Assembly (NCBI GenBank): GCA_963724735.1
Contig: CAVRVX010000003.1
Span: forward strand, 62,001-126,000
Direction of reading: 5' to 3'
From: Rhodoplanes sp963724735
GTDB taxonomy: Bacteria > Pseudomonadota > Alphaproteobacteria > Rhizobiales > Xanthobacteraceae
DNA: 64,000 nucleotides
In this document: one piece after another, positions 44,380 through 53,617 of the stretch
How positions within the stretch are numbered: position 1 is the first letter of the stretch
Layout of the letters: the number at the start of each line of letters is the position of its first letter
The notes under the pieces: model-generated
Told to the model about the DNA's origin: nothing
The model's input: the letters and a program-made list of their open reading frames with translations, nothing else
Database searches by the model: none
Program-made: the position numbers and the translations under genes

Positions 44380-44712
44380 CTAATGGCCCGTCGAGCTTGA
44401 AAGCAGGTTCACGATCACCACGCCGGCAATAATAAGGGACATGCCCGCCAAGGCCGCGACGTCCAGCTTTTGCCCATACAGCGCCCAGCCGATCGCGGAA
44501 ATCAGAACGATGCCGACTCCCGACCAGATCGCATAGACGATGCCGACGGACAGAACCCTCAATGTGAGTGACAAGAAATAGAACGATATCGCATATCCAA
44601 TGGCGACGACCGCCGACGGAACCAGGCGCGTAAAGCCTTCGGATGCCTTCAACGCGGAGGTGGCGATAACCTCGGCGACGATCGAGATCGCCAGATACAT
44701 ATAGTTTAGCAT
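44380..44712 (-). CDS. Small multidrug resistance (SMR) transporter, EmrE/QacE type
   Basis: This 110-residue protein with four membrane segments has YLAISIVAEVIATSALKASEGF (the membrane Glu14-like residue) and SVGIVYAIWSGVGIVLISAIGWALYGQ. The family exports quaternary cations or guanidinium by proton antiport. It lies between cobO and cobQ on the opposite strand and has no evident cobalamin role. Confidence 0.93.
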   Translation of the reverse strand: MLNYMYLAISIVAEVIATSALKASEGFTRLVPSAVVAIGYAISFYFLSLTLRVLSVGIVYAIWSGVGIVLISAIGWALYGQKLDVAALAGMSLIIAGVVIVNLLSSSTGH

Positions 44713-44895
44713 GAGCCCTCTTGCGGCCGCCCCTGTGACCGCCGCGATAAAGCGCACAGCGCTGCGCAGTGGCAAATCAAGATTGGCACATATGCACGAC
44801 AAACCATTTTTCGCTTTGAGGGCTTGCCTGGCGCATCTGGTCGGGCGCGGCGCCGCGCAAGGAGTTCGGGTGCGTCGGCCGGGAGGGCGATCGGC

Positions 44896-46356
44896 ATGAC
44901 CGCCCGCGCCCTCATGTTCCAGGGCACGGGGTCGGATGTCGGCAAGTCGCTGATCGTGGCGGGGCTCGCGCGCGCCTTCGCCAATCGCGGGCTCGCGGTG
45001 CGACCGTTCAAGCCGCAGAACATGTCGAACAATGCCGCGGTCACCACGGACGGCGGCGAGATCGGCCGCGCCCAGGCGCTGCAGGCGCGCGCCGCGCGGG
45101 CGCCGGCAAGCGTTCATATGAACCCGGTCCTGCTCAAGCCGCAGAGCGAGGTCGGCGCGCAGATCGTGGTGCAGGGCCGCGTCTATGGCGCCGCCAAGGC
45201 TGCCGACTATCAACGCGTCAAGCCCGAACTGATGTCTGCGGTGCTCGAAAGCTTCGCCCGGCTCAAGGCGGAGGCCGACATCGTGCTGGTCGAAGGGGCG
45301 GGCAGCGCGTCGGAAATCAATCTGCGCAAGTGCGACATCGCCAATATGGGCTTTGCGCGCGCTGCGAATCTCGCCGTCGTGCTGATTGGCGACATCGACC
45401 GCGGCGGGGTGGTCGCGAGCCTCGTCGGCACCAAGGCGGTGATCGATCCCGCCGATGCGGCGCTGATCCGCGGCTTCATCGTCAACAAGTTCCGCGGCGA
45501 TCCGGCGCTGTTCGCCGACGGCATGACGGCGATTGCGCAGCACACCGGCTGGGCGGCGCTGGGGCTTGTCCCGTTCTTTCCCGCTGCGCGGCTTCTGCCG
45601 GCGGAAGATGCGCTCGCGCTCGATGCCGCGCGGGCGGAGAAGCCGCAGGCGCGGTTGCGCATCGCGGTTCCGATCCTGCCGCATATCGCCAATTTCGACG
45701 ACCTCGATCCGCTCGACGCGGAGCCGGCGATCGAGCTCGCGCGCGTGCGCGAAGGCGCGGCGCTCCCCGGCGACGCCGATCTCGTCATCCTGCCGGGCTC
45801 GAAGGCGACGATCGCCGATCTTACCGCGCTGCGCGAGGCCGGCTTCGATATCGACATCGCCGCCCATTTGCGGCGCGGCGGCCTAGTGCTCGGGCTGTGC
45901 GGCGGCTATCAGATGCTCGGCCGCCTGATCCGCGATCCGACCGGCATTGAAGGGCCGCCCGGCGCATGCGACGGCTTGGGCCTGCTCGAAGTCGAGACCA
46001 TCCTGTCGGACGAAAAACGTCTCGAGCCGGTACGGGGAACGAGCGCCGACGGCGCGCCATTCGCAGGCTATGAAATGCATATGGGGGTGACCGAGGGGCC
46101 TGATCGCGCGCGGCCGTTCGCGCGGCTTGCCGACGGCTCGCCGGAAGGCGCGGTCTCCGCCGACGGCCGTGTGATCGGAACCTATGTCCACGGCCTGTTC
46201 GCCGACGACAAGCAACGGGCGGCTTGGCTTTCCCGCTTTGCCGCCGGCGGCGCGAGCATCGCCTACGAGGCGCAGGTCGAGGAGACGCTCGACCGGCTCG
46301 CGGAGCACCTCGCCCGCCACATCGATCTCGACCGGCTGCTCAGCCTAGCGCGCTGA
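44896..46356 (+). CDS. cobQ: Cobyric acid synthase
   Basis: This 486-residue protein has an N-terminal ATP domain (MFQGTGSDVGKSLIVAGLAR; KPQNMSNNAAVT; VEGAGSASEINL) and a C-terminal glutaminase domain with VLGLCGGYQMLG as nucleophile elbow. It amidates four side chains of adenosylcobyrinate a,c-diamide. Its 3' end overlaps the convergent cbiB by 17 bp. Confidence 0.96.
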   Translation: MTARALMFQGTGSDVGKSLIVAGLARAFANRGLAVRPFKPQNMSNNAAVTTDGGEIGRAQALQARAARAPASVHMNPVLLKPQSEVGAQIVVQGRVYGAAKAADYQRVKPELMSAVLESFARLKAEADIVLVEGAGSASEINLRKCDIANMGFARAANLAVVLIGDIDRGGVVASLVGTKAVIDPADAALIRGFIVNKFRGDPALFADGMTAIAQHTGWAALGLVPFFPAARLLPAEDALALDAARAEKPQARLRIAVPILPHIANFDDLDPLDAEPAIELARVREGAALPGDADLVILPGSKATIADLTALREAGFDIDIAAHLRRGGLVLGLCGGYQMLGRLIRDPTGIEGPPGACDGLGLLEVETILSDEKRLEPVRGTSADGAPFAGYEMHMGVTEGPDRARPFARLADGSPEGAVSADGRVIGTYVHGLFADDKQRAAWLSRFAAGGASIAYEAQVEETLDRLAEHLARHIDLDRLLSLAR

Positions 46357-47437
46357 GGGCCGCGGCAAATATCGCCACGAGCGCGATCAGCAGCGCGTCG
46401 GCGCGGCGGTAAAGCGCAAGCGCGGCGCGAATGTCGGCTGCATTCGCCTCGCGCCGGCCGCAGCCCATGCAGGCATCGTCGACCTGCACGCCGGCATAGA
46501 CGCGCGGTCCCGCAAGCGACAGCCCGAGCGCTCCCGCCATCGCCGCCTCCGGATAGCCAGCGTTCGGCGAGCGGTGACGTGGCGCATCGCGGCGGATCGC
46601 CTGCCACGCATGTGCGGCCGACGCGCCGGGCGCGATCGCGGCCCCCACGACGATGAGCAGGGCGGACAGGCGCGAGGCCGGCAGATTGACAAGGTCGTCG
46701 AGACGCGCCGCCGCCCAGCCGAATTTTTCGTAGCGCGGCGTGCGATGGCCGATCATGCTGTCGGCGGTGTTGACGGCCTTGTACAGCGCGCCGCCCGGCA
46801 GTCCGCCGAGCGCAAGCCAGAAAGCGGGCGCCACGACGCCGTCGGAAAAATTTTCGGCGAGGCTTTCGATGGCGGCGCGGGAGACGCCCGCTTCATCGAG
46901 CGCAGCGGTGTCGCGGCCGACAATACGCGAGACCGCTTCGCGGCCAGCTGCAAGACCGTCACTTTCGAGCGCGGAGGCGACGCGCTCGACATGGTCGTGC
47001 AGGCTGCGCTGGGCGATCAAGCTGCTCGCCACGAACGCTACAGCGACGAAGCCGAACGGGAGTAGCAACAGCGCGCTCTGGAGGACAAAAGCGGCCACGC
47101 CGACCACAGCGAGCATAATGAGGAGAGCGAAGACGCCGGGGATGCGTGAATTAGTATTACCCCTCTCGTCATTGCCGGGCTTGACCCGGCAATCCGCAGC
47201 CCCCTCCCGCGTCGCTTCGCTCCGCTCCCTCCCCCGCTTGCGGGGGAGGGTCAGGGAGGGGGCCCATGCGCGGGCAAGGACCGCCCATAACGGGTCAGCC
47301 CGGTTGAGCGTGCGATCGAGCAGCGCGATCAGCTTGCCCATCCAGATGATGGGATGGCCGATTGCGCGCACGAGCCGATCCGGGTAACCGACGATGGCCT
47401 CGACCAGCAGAGCAACAAGGGCAAGCGCTGCGTTCAT
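46340..47437 (-). CDS. cbiB: Adenosylcobinamide-phosphate synthase CbiB with an in-frame repeat insert
   Basis: This 365-residue membrane protein has HPIIWMGKLIALLDRTLN, AIESLAENFSDGVVAPAFW, NTADSMIGHRTPRYEKFGWAAARLDDLVN and a C-terminal hydrophobic helix. It joins cobyric acid to aminopropanol phosphate. Residues about 58-97 (SLTLPRKRGRERSE... to ...VKPGNDERG) come from intergenic-type repeat DNA at 47147-47266 and lengthen a loop before the membrane segment LLIMLAVVGVAAFVL. The start ATG shares CATG with cobC. Confidence 0.93.
   Translation of the reverse strand: MNAALALVALLVEAIVGYPDRLVRAIGHPIIWMGKLIALLDRTLNRADPLWAVLARAWAPSLTLPRKRGRERSEATREGAADCRVKPGNDERGNTNSRIPGVFALLIMLAVVGVAAFVLQSALLLLPFGFVAVAFVASSLIAQRSLHDHVERVASALESDGLAAGREAVSRIVGRDTAALDEAGVSRAAIESLAENFSDGVVAPAFWLALGGLPGGALYKAVNTADSMIGHRTPRYEKFGWAAARLDDLVNLPASRLSALLIVVGAAIAPGASAAHAWQAIRRDAPRHRSPNAGYPEAAMAGALGLSLAGPRVYAGVQVDDACMGCGRREANAADIRAALALYRRADALLIALVAIFAAALSALG
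47147..47266. repeat. Composite intergenic-type repeat inside cbiB coding sequence
   Basis: The stretch contains GTCATTGCCGGG-CTTGA-CCCGGCAAT (hairpin) and CCTCCCCC-GCTTGC-GGGGGAGG (hairpin). These are the two types found intergenically at 18864-19033. It is read through in frame, adding about 40 residues. Confidence 0.85.
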
Positions 47438-48455
47438 GGTCTCTCACGCGGCCAAATCGATCGAACATGGCGGCGATCTGTGCGCCGCGCGGCGGCTGTT
47501 TCCGGACGCGCCCGAACCATTCATCGACCTCTCGACCGGAATCAATCCTTATCCCTACACGGTCGAGGCGGTATCGCCCTCATTGTTCGAGCGCTTGCCA
47601 CAGCCGGACGCGCTCGCCCGGCTTTTGGCCGCGGCCACGGAAGCGTATTGCGCCCCGTCGCCTGCCTGCATCGTCGCCGCGCCCGGCACGCAAATCCTGC
47701 TGTCGCTGGTCGCCGCGCTCAAACCAGCGGGTCGCGCCGCGGTTCTTGGCCCCACTTATCCAGAGCATGCGCGCGCGGCCGCGCTTGCTGGACATCGCGT
47801 CACCGAAGCGCAAAGTCTGCGCGAGCTTGCCGACGCCGACCTCGCGATCCTCGTCAACCCGAACAATCCCGACGGACGGATCGTCGCCGCGGCGGACCTG
47901 CTCGCGCTCGCCGACGCTCTGCACCGCCGGGCCGGCCTTTTCGTGATCGACGAGGCGTTCATGGATGTCGGTCCGCCGGCCGCGAGCCTCGCGCGCGAAG
48001 TCGAACGCGGAGGCATCGTGGTGCTGCGCTCCTTCGGGAAATTCTTCGGACTTGCCGGCCTAAGGCTCGGTTTTGCTGTCGCAGCAGCAGACATCGCGGC
48101 GAAGCTGCGCGCTTCGTTGGGGCCGTGGGCGGTGTCGGGGCCGGCGCTCGCGATCGGGGCTTCCGCGCTCGCGGACCGCTTCTGGATCGACGCGACGCGG
48201 CGCAAGCTCGCGCAGGCGGCGCAGCGACTCGACAAGCTCCTCGCCGATGCGGGACTCGACGTGATCGGCGGCACGTCGTTGTTCCGGCTGGCGCAAACAC
48301 CCGCGGTCCCGAACCTCTTCGATCAGCTCGGCCATGCCGGAATTCTGGTGCGCCGCTTCGCCGAGCGTCCGACCTGGCTGCGCTTCGGCCTGCCCGGGGA
48401 TGAACAGGCGTGGGCGCGGCTTGAAAATGCGCTCGCGCGTAATCGACAGCGATGA
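47436..48455 (+). CDS. cobC: Threonine-phosphate decarboxylase (PLP)
   Basis: This 339-residue fold-type I PLP enzyme has DLSTGINPYPY, LVNPNNPDGRI, VIDEAFMDV and the Schiff-base Lys in LRSFGKFFGLAGLRLGF. It makes (R)-1-amino-2-propanol phosphate for CbiB. ATG 47436 overlaps the divergent cbiB ATG by two bases (CATG). Confidence 0.94.
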   Translation: MVSHAAKSIEHGGDLCAARRLFPDAPEPFIDLSTGINPYPYTVEAVSPSLFERLPQPDALARLLAAATEAYCAPSPACIVAAPGTQILLSLVAALKPAGRAAVLGPTYPEHARAAALAGHRVTEAQSLRELADADLAILVNPNNPDGRIVAAADLLALADALHRRAGLFVIDEAFMDVGPPAASLAREVERGGIVVLRSFGKFFGLAGLRLGFAVAAADIAAKLRASLGPWAVSGPALAIGASALADRFWIDATRRKLAQAAQRLDKLLADAGLDVIGGTSLFRLAQTPAVPNLFDQLGHAGILVRRFAERPTWLRFGLPGDEQAWARLENALARNRQR

Positions 48456-48466
48456 GCCCGCCCTTG

Positions 48467-48522
48467 CCCTCTCCCCTCGCGGGAGAGGGTTACTCGGCGC
48501 CTTCTCCCGCGAGGGGAGAAGG
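48467..48522. terminator. Two tandem hairpins between convergent cobC and mutS
   Basis: CCCTCTCCCCTCGCGGGAGAGGG (48467-48489) and CCTTCTCCCGCGAGGGGAGAAGG (48500-48522) are palindromes of the same general repeat family as at 15204-15347. Their place between two converging genes suggests they end both transcripts. Confidence 0.6.
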
Positions 48523-48546
48523 AGACGGCTTGTCGCCTTCCCTGCC

Positions 48547-51333
48547 CTACTCGCGCTTTTTCGCCGCCGCTTTCAGCGCGTAAAGCGCTTCCAATGCCTG
48601 TTTGGGCGACAGGTCATCCGGGTTGAGCGAGGCGAGCGCGCTCATCACCGCATCCATGACGGCATCGTGCGGCTGCGCCGGCGTTGACACGCGCGTGGCG
48701 AACAGCGGCAGATCGTCGATCAGCCGCTGCGCCGGCGAGACGCGGTCCTGCGCTTCCAGCTCGGCAAGGACGAGCTTCGCCCGTTCGATCACCGCGGCTG
48801 GCAGGCCCGCGAGCTTCGCCACCTGGATGCCGTAGGAGCGGTCGGCCGCGCCCGCCATCACCTCGTGCAGGAACACCACATCGCCATGCCATTCCTTCAC
48901 GCGCATGGTCGCGTTGAACAAGCGCGGCAGCTTGTGCGCGAGCGCGGTCAGTTCATGAAAATGGGTGGCGAACAGCGCGCGGCAGCGATTGCGGTCGTGC
49001 AGATGCTCGATCGCCGCCCAGGCGATGGAGAGGCCGTCGAAGGTGGCGGTGCCGCGTCCGATCTCGTCGAGGATGACAAGGGAATGCGCGCCCGCCTGAT
49101 TGAGGATGGCCGCGGTCTCCACCATCTCCACCATGAAGGTCGAGCGCCCGCGCGCAAGATCGTCGGCGGCGCCGACGCGCGAGAACAGCCGATCGGCGAC
49201 GCCGATATGCGCCTGCGTCGCCGGCACGAAACTCCCCATCTGCGCGAGCACGGCGATCAGCGCGTTCTGCCGCAGATAGGTCGATTTGCCCGCCATGTTC
49301 GGCCCGGTGACGACATAGATGCGGCCGGCAGGTTCGCCGGCGGGCGGCGTGAGATCGCAATCGTTGGCGACGAAGGGCGACCCATCCTGCGCGAGCGCCT
49401 GCTCGACCACCGGATGACGCCCGCCGACAATCTCGAAGCCAAGGCCCGCATCGATCTGCGGCCGGACATAGTTGCGCTCGACCGCGATCGTCGCCAGCGC
49501 AACGGCGACGTCGATCGCTGCAAGCGCAAGCGCGGCGGCCTTGATCGCTTCGGCCGCGGCGACGACTTCGCCGCACAATCGGTCGAAGATCTCGAACTCG
49601 AGGCCGAGCGCGCGGTCGGCGGCGCTCGCGATCTTCGCCTCCAACTCGCCAAGCTCGGTCGTGGTGAAGCGCACCTGGCCGGCGGTCGTCTGTCGGTGAA
49701 TGAAGGTGGCGTTGTGCGGGGCGCCCATCAGCTTGTCGCCGTGCTGCGCCGTCACATCGACGAAATAGCCGAGCACGTTGTTGTGGCGTATCTTCAGGCT
49801 GCGGATACCGGTCGCTTCGGCATAGCGCGCCTGCAGGGCCGCGATCACCCGGCGCGCTTCGTCGCGCAATGCGCGCGTTTCGTCGAGCGTAGCGTCGTAG
49901 CCCGCCCGCACGAAGCCGCCATCGCGTTTCAAGAGGGGAAGCTCGTCGGCGAGCGTCGCATCGAGCGCGGCGACGAGGGCGGCATTCGGGCGCACCAACG
50001 CGGCGACCGCACCGGCGATTTCGCTCGGCGCGTCCACTCCCGCAGACAGGCGCTTGCTCAACTCGGTTGCGGCACGAAGCCCATCGCGGATCGCGGCGAG
50101 GTCGCGCGGCCCGCCGCGTCCAAGCACGAGGCGCGAGAGCGCGCGGGCGAGGTCGGGCGCAGCGGCGAGATGGTCGCGCGCGGCGCCGCGCCGGCCGGCG
50201 TCGGCGACGAACCAGGCAAGCGCATCGAGCCGCTCGCCGATCGCCTGCGGGTCGGTGAGCGGCGCGGCAAGGCGCTGCGCGAGCAGCCGCGATCCCGCCG
50301 CGGTGACCGTCCGGTCGACGGCGGCGACGAGGGAGCCGCGCCGCTCGCCCGACAGCGTGCGCATCAGTTCGAGATTGGCGCGAGTTGCCGGGTCGATGAG
50401 GAGCGTCGCGCCGGCCGGCTCCCGCACGGGGGGCGACAGCGCCGGCCGCTTGCCGATCTGGGTGCGCTCGACATAGGTGACGCAGGCGGCGGCAGCGGTG
50501 AGTTCAAGGCGCGAGAACGTGCCGAACGCTTCGGTCGTCGCCACGGCGAAAAAGTCGGCAAGCCGGCGCTCCGCGCTCGCCCCGTCGAACACGTCGCGCG
50601 CAAGCGGCGTCACCGCGGGAAGCGTGCGCAGATAAGGAGCAAGCTCGGGATCGCCATAAAGCGGGTCCGAGACGATCACCTCGCCCGGCTCGATGCGGGC
50701 GATTTCGGCGGAAAGGCCTGCGCGGCCGCACTCGGTCAGGCGAAACTCGCCCGTCGAGATGTCGAGGCAGGCAAGCGCGAACCGGCTGTCCTCGCCCGGC
50801 GCCGAGGCTTTCGCCCGCGCAATGGCGACGAGATAGTTGTTGCGCCTGGCGTCGAGGAGCGAATCCTCGGTGAGCGTGCCGGGCGTGACGAGCCGCACCA
50901 CGTCGCGGCGCACGACTGCCTTCGCGCCGCGTTTCCTTGCCTCCGCCGGGTCTTCCAGCTGCTCGCAGACGGCGACGCGATGGCCGAGCGCGATCAGCCG
51001 GTGCAGATACTCGTCGGCTCGCTCGATCGGCACCCCGCACATCGGAATATCGTGGCCGAGATGCTTGCCGCGCTTGGTCAGCACGATGCCGAGCGCGCGG
51101 CTCGCCACCTCGGCGTCGTCGAAGAAAAGCTCGTAAAAGTCCCCCATCCGATAGAACAGGAGGCAATCCGGATTGGCGGTCTTGATCTCGATATACTGCT
51201 CCATCATCGGCGTCGCGCGGCTAGCGTCGCCGCCGGATTTGCGCAAGCTCGCGCCCGGCGGCGCGGCGACATCGCCGGTCGTTTCGCTCGGGCCGGAAAT
51301 CGCAGGTGTCTCGGTCGGTCGCGCGGCGTCCAT
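48547..51333 (-). CDS. mutS: DNA mismatch repair protein MutS
   Basis: This 928-residue protein has the mismatch-binding domain start TPMMEQYIEIKTANPDCLLFYRMGDFYELFFDDA (Phe-x-Glu in DFYELF) and Walker A VTGPNMAGKSTYLRQNA. Next come LVILDEIGRGTATFDGLSIAWA (Walker B/signature) and FATHFHELT. It scans for mismatches and recruits MutL. The start is ATG 51333; an in-frame TTG nine bases upstream is less likely. Confidence 0.97.
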   Translation of the reverse strand: MDAARPTETPAISGPSETTGDVAAPPGASLRKSGGDASRATPMMEQYIEIKTANPDCLLFYRMGDFYELFFDDAEVASRALGIVLTKRGKHLGHDIPMCGVPIERADEYLHRLIALGHRVAVCEQLEDPAEARKRGAKAVVRRDVVRLVTPGTLTEDSLLDARRNNYLVAIARAKASAPGEDSRFALACLDISTGEFRLTECGRAGLSAEIARIEPGEVIVSDPLYGDPELAPYLRTLPAVTPLARDVFDGASAERRLADFFAVATTEAFGTFSRLELTAAAACVTYVERTQIGKRPALSPPVREPAGATLLIDPATRANLELMRTLSGERRGSLVAAVDRTVTAAGSRLLAQRLAAPLTDPQAIGERLDALAWFVADAGRRGAARDHLAAAPDLARALSRLVLGRGGPRDLAAIRDGLRAATELSKRLSAGVDAPSEIAGAVAALVRPNAALVAALDATLADELPLLKRDGGFVRAGYDATLDETRALRDEARRVIAALQARYAEATGIRSLKIRHNNVLGYFVDVTAQHGDKLMGAPHNATFIHRQTTAGQVRFTTTELGELEAKIASAADRALGLEFEIFDRLCGEVVAAAEAIKAAALALAAIDVAVALATIAVERNYVRPQIDAGLGFEIVGGRHPVVEQALAQDGSPFVANDCDLTPPAGEPAGRIYVVTGPNMAGKSTYLRQNALIAVLAQMGSFVPATQAHIGVADRLFSRVGAADDLARGRSTFMVEMVETAAILNQAGAHSLVILDEIGRGTATFDGLSIAWAAIEHLHDRNRCRALFATHFHELTALAHKLPRLFNATMRVKEWHGDVVFLHEVMAGAADRSYGIQVAKLAGLPAAVIERAKLVLAELEAQDRVSPAQRLIDDLPLFATRVSTPAQPHDAVMDAVMSALASLNPDDLSPKQALEALYALKAAAKKRE

Positions 51334-51391
51334 CGTGCGCAAGGCTAGCAGATGGCGCGGCGGGTTTCACGCCAGGGGATATGAAGCGTCT

Positions 51392-52411
51392 CTAATTCAC
51401 AAAGGTCTTGCCCGTAATCCTCTCAAGATTACGATAACCGATACCCTCGCGCTTATCCTTGGAAAGCTCGAGCGATGCCAGAATGCGCAACGTTTCACGG
51501 ATATAGCCGGGCCCCTTCTCCGGATCGAAGGGACAGTCCGAAGCAAACAGCACCCGATCGTGCGGGTAGAAAGCGAGCCCGCACACGGTCGCGGCGTCCG
51601 AGCCGAACACCGCCGTGTCGACGTAGAAGTTCTGTTTGAAGTAATCGAGCGGCCGCTTGCTCAGACTGCGCTTGAGCGACTGATAGTCTTCGTCCGAGGT
51701 GCGGGCGCCCAATTGGTCCCAGCCGGGGCCGATGCGGCCTTCGAGCATGGGCACGATGCCGCCGAAATGGTGCACGATCAGCTTCAGGGCCGGATGGCGG
51801 TCGAGCGTCTTGGAGAAGACGAGACGCGCCATGGCGGCCGCGGTCTCGTAGGACCAGCCGAACGTCCACCAGATCTCATAGAGCGATTTCGTCTCGGTGA
51901 GATAATCGGGATGGTTGGCGCCACGCGCCGGATGAATCCAGACCGGTTTGCCGAGCCTTTCCATGGCGGCAAAGAACGGCGCAAATTCCGGATGATCAAG
52001 GGGCTTGCCGCCGACGTTGGTGTAGATCTGCACGCCGCAGGCGCCGAGGTCACGGATCGCGCGTTCTGCCTCGCGGACCGACGCCTCGGGATTGCCGAGC
52101 GAAACCTGCGCGACGAAGCCGGGGAATTCAGCCGGGTATTTCGCGATGATCTCGGCCAATCCGTCATTGATCATGCGGACCAGCTCTTCGCTTCGGTCGG
52201 GGCCGACCATGTCCTCGATCGGCGGCTGGGAATAGGAGAGTATCTGCGCATAGTCCTTGAACTGGCCGACGATCCTGCGCCGCTCGTCGAGATCGATCAG
52301 GCAGGGGATGTTGCGCACCCGCTTGCCGATGTCCTTGTGGTCGCCGGCGATCCGCAGCATGGTCTCGAAGAATTTCTTCGGGATGAAATGGGTGTAGGCA
52401 TCGATCTGCAT
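51392..52411 (-). CDS. Amidohydrolase family protein, ACMSD-like
   Basis: This 339-residue TIM-barrel metal hydrolase or decarboxylase has IDAYTHFIP at the N-terminus, where the usual first HxH reads YxH. Further on are GKPVWIHPARG, LIVHHFGGIVPML and LFASDCPFDPEKG (metal/base Asp). Relatives decarboxylate or hydrolyse aromatic ring-derived acids. It follows the TTT binding-protein gene in a leftward series and may act on the imported compound. Confidence 0.85.
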   Translation of the reverse strand: MQIDAYTHFIPKKFFETMLRIAGDHKDIGKRVRNIPCLIDLDERRRIVGQFKDYAQILSYSQPPIEDMVGPDRSEELVRMINDGLAEIIAKYPAEFPGFVAQVSLGNPEASVREAERAIRDLGACGVQIYTNVGGKPLDHPEFAPFFAAMERLGKPVWIHPARGANHPDYLTETKSLYEIWWTFGWSYETAAAMARLVFSKTLDRHPALKLIVHHFGGIVPMLEGRIGPGWDQLGARTSDEDYQSLKRSLSKRPLDYFKQNFYVDTAVFGSDAATVCGLAFYPHDRVLFASDCPFDPEKGPGYIRETLRILASLELSKDKREGIGYRNLERITGKTFVN

Positions 52412-52495
52412 GGGCTTGCATTCCCCCCTTTTTGACGGTGGCGATCGCGCGGCAGCGACCGCACCCGGAGAGCTTCGCGACAGACCGACCCGGTC

Positions 52496-53485
52496 TTATT
52501 GAGCCGGCTTGAGACCGAGAGCCCGGCCGACGGCGGCGATCTGAGCGTACTGTTCCTTCATTTCCGCTTCAAACTCGGCGGCGGATCCCGGGTTGAGGAC
52601 CTGTCCGGCCGCCGTCAACCGCGCGACGATTTCCGGATCGGCGGCGACGGCGCGAACATCGGCGGCGATCCGTTCGCGCAGCGCCTTCGGCATGTCACGT
52701 GGGCCGAAGAGTCCGACGAGCCCGTCAAAGGAAAGCTCCGGATAGCCGGCCTCTCGCGCCGTCGGAACGTCCGCCATGGTCGCCGCACGCACACGATTGG
52801 TCATCGCCAGAATCTTCACCTTACCGGCGCGAACCTGCGGGAGCATGATGGCGAGCGCGGCCACGTACATGTCGATGCGGCCCTCGGCGAGATCGTTGAG
52901 CGCCTGGACGGTGTCGCGATATGGCACCTTCTGCATGGAAAGGCCGGCTGTCTTTAAAAATCCGGCGAAGAGGAATTCATTGGTCCCGGTCGCGGACGCC
53001 CAGTTGAGCTCGCCCGGTTTCGCCCGCACCAGAGCGATCAAGTCCGCGAGCGTTCCGAGCTTGCGCGCTTCCGGCACGCCGAATGCCACAAGCGTATTGG
53101 TCACTCGGGCGATCGGCGCAAGCTCGCGCGGATCATAGGACATCTTCTCGTGCAGATAGGGATGAGCGGTGAATGATCCGGCGGGCGAGAACAGGAGTGT
53201 ATGATCGTCTTGGGCAGAGATGAAGGCCGTGATCGCGACCACTCCGTCGCCGCCAGGACGATTCTCCACCACCACCGGCTGATCCCAACGTTTGGTGAGC
53301 CGGTCCGCGATCAGCCGCGCCGTCACGTCGACTCCGGCGCCGGGTCCGAGCGGCAGAATGAACTTGACCGGCCGCTGCGGCCAGGGCTCGGCCTGCGCCG
53401 GCGCCACGACAAGCGCCAAATAAGACAAGCCTGCGAGCCAGAGGATGGCCACAGCCATCCGCCGGGCCTTCTTGAGCGCCCTCAT
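52496..53485 (-). CDS. Tripartite tricarboxylate transporter (Bug-type) substrate-binding protein
   Basis: This protein of about 329 residues has a signal peptide (AVAILWLAGLSYLALVVAPAQA) and the Bug fold: WPQRPVKFILPLGPGAGVDVTARLIADRLTKRWDQPVVVENRPGGDG. Such proteins deliver organic acids to a TctAB permease, which is not here. The start is the Met of MRALKKARRMAV, giving a proper signal peptide. It follows iorB by about 130 bp. Confidence 0.9.
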   Translation of the reverse strand: MRALKKARRMAVAILWLAGLSYLALVVAPAQAEPWPQRPVKFILPLGPGAGVDVTARLIADRLTKRWDQPVVVENRPGGDGVVAITAFISAQDDHTLLFSPAGSFTAHPYLHEKMSYDPRELAPIARVTNTLVAFGVPEARKLGTLADLIALVRAKPGELNWASATGTNEFLFAGFLKTAGLSMQKVPYRDTVQALNDLAEGRIDMYVAALAIMLPQVRAGKVKILAMTNRVRAATMADVPTAREAGYPELSFDGLVGLFGPRDMPKALRERIAADVRAVAADPEIVARLTAAGQVLNPGSAAEFEAEMKEQYAQIAAVGRALGLKPAQ

Positions 53486-53617
53486 TGCATCCTCCCAAAA
53501 ACGCATTTTTTTGCTTTCGTATCGCAATTGTTATGCGACACGACTGTCACTGGCAACCAGCAAGCGCGCGCTCACGATCGGTTGCCGCCCGCGGGGGGCG
53601 ACGCGGCACGACGCTTG

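Noticed and set aside
48865..51348. An 827-codon open frame antisense to mutS
   Set aside because: It mirrors mutS codons in GC-rich DNA, has Arg/Gly/Glu-rich low-complexity translation and no family features.
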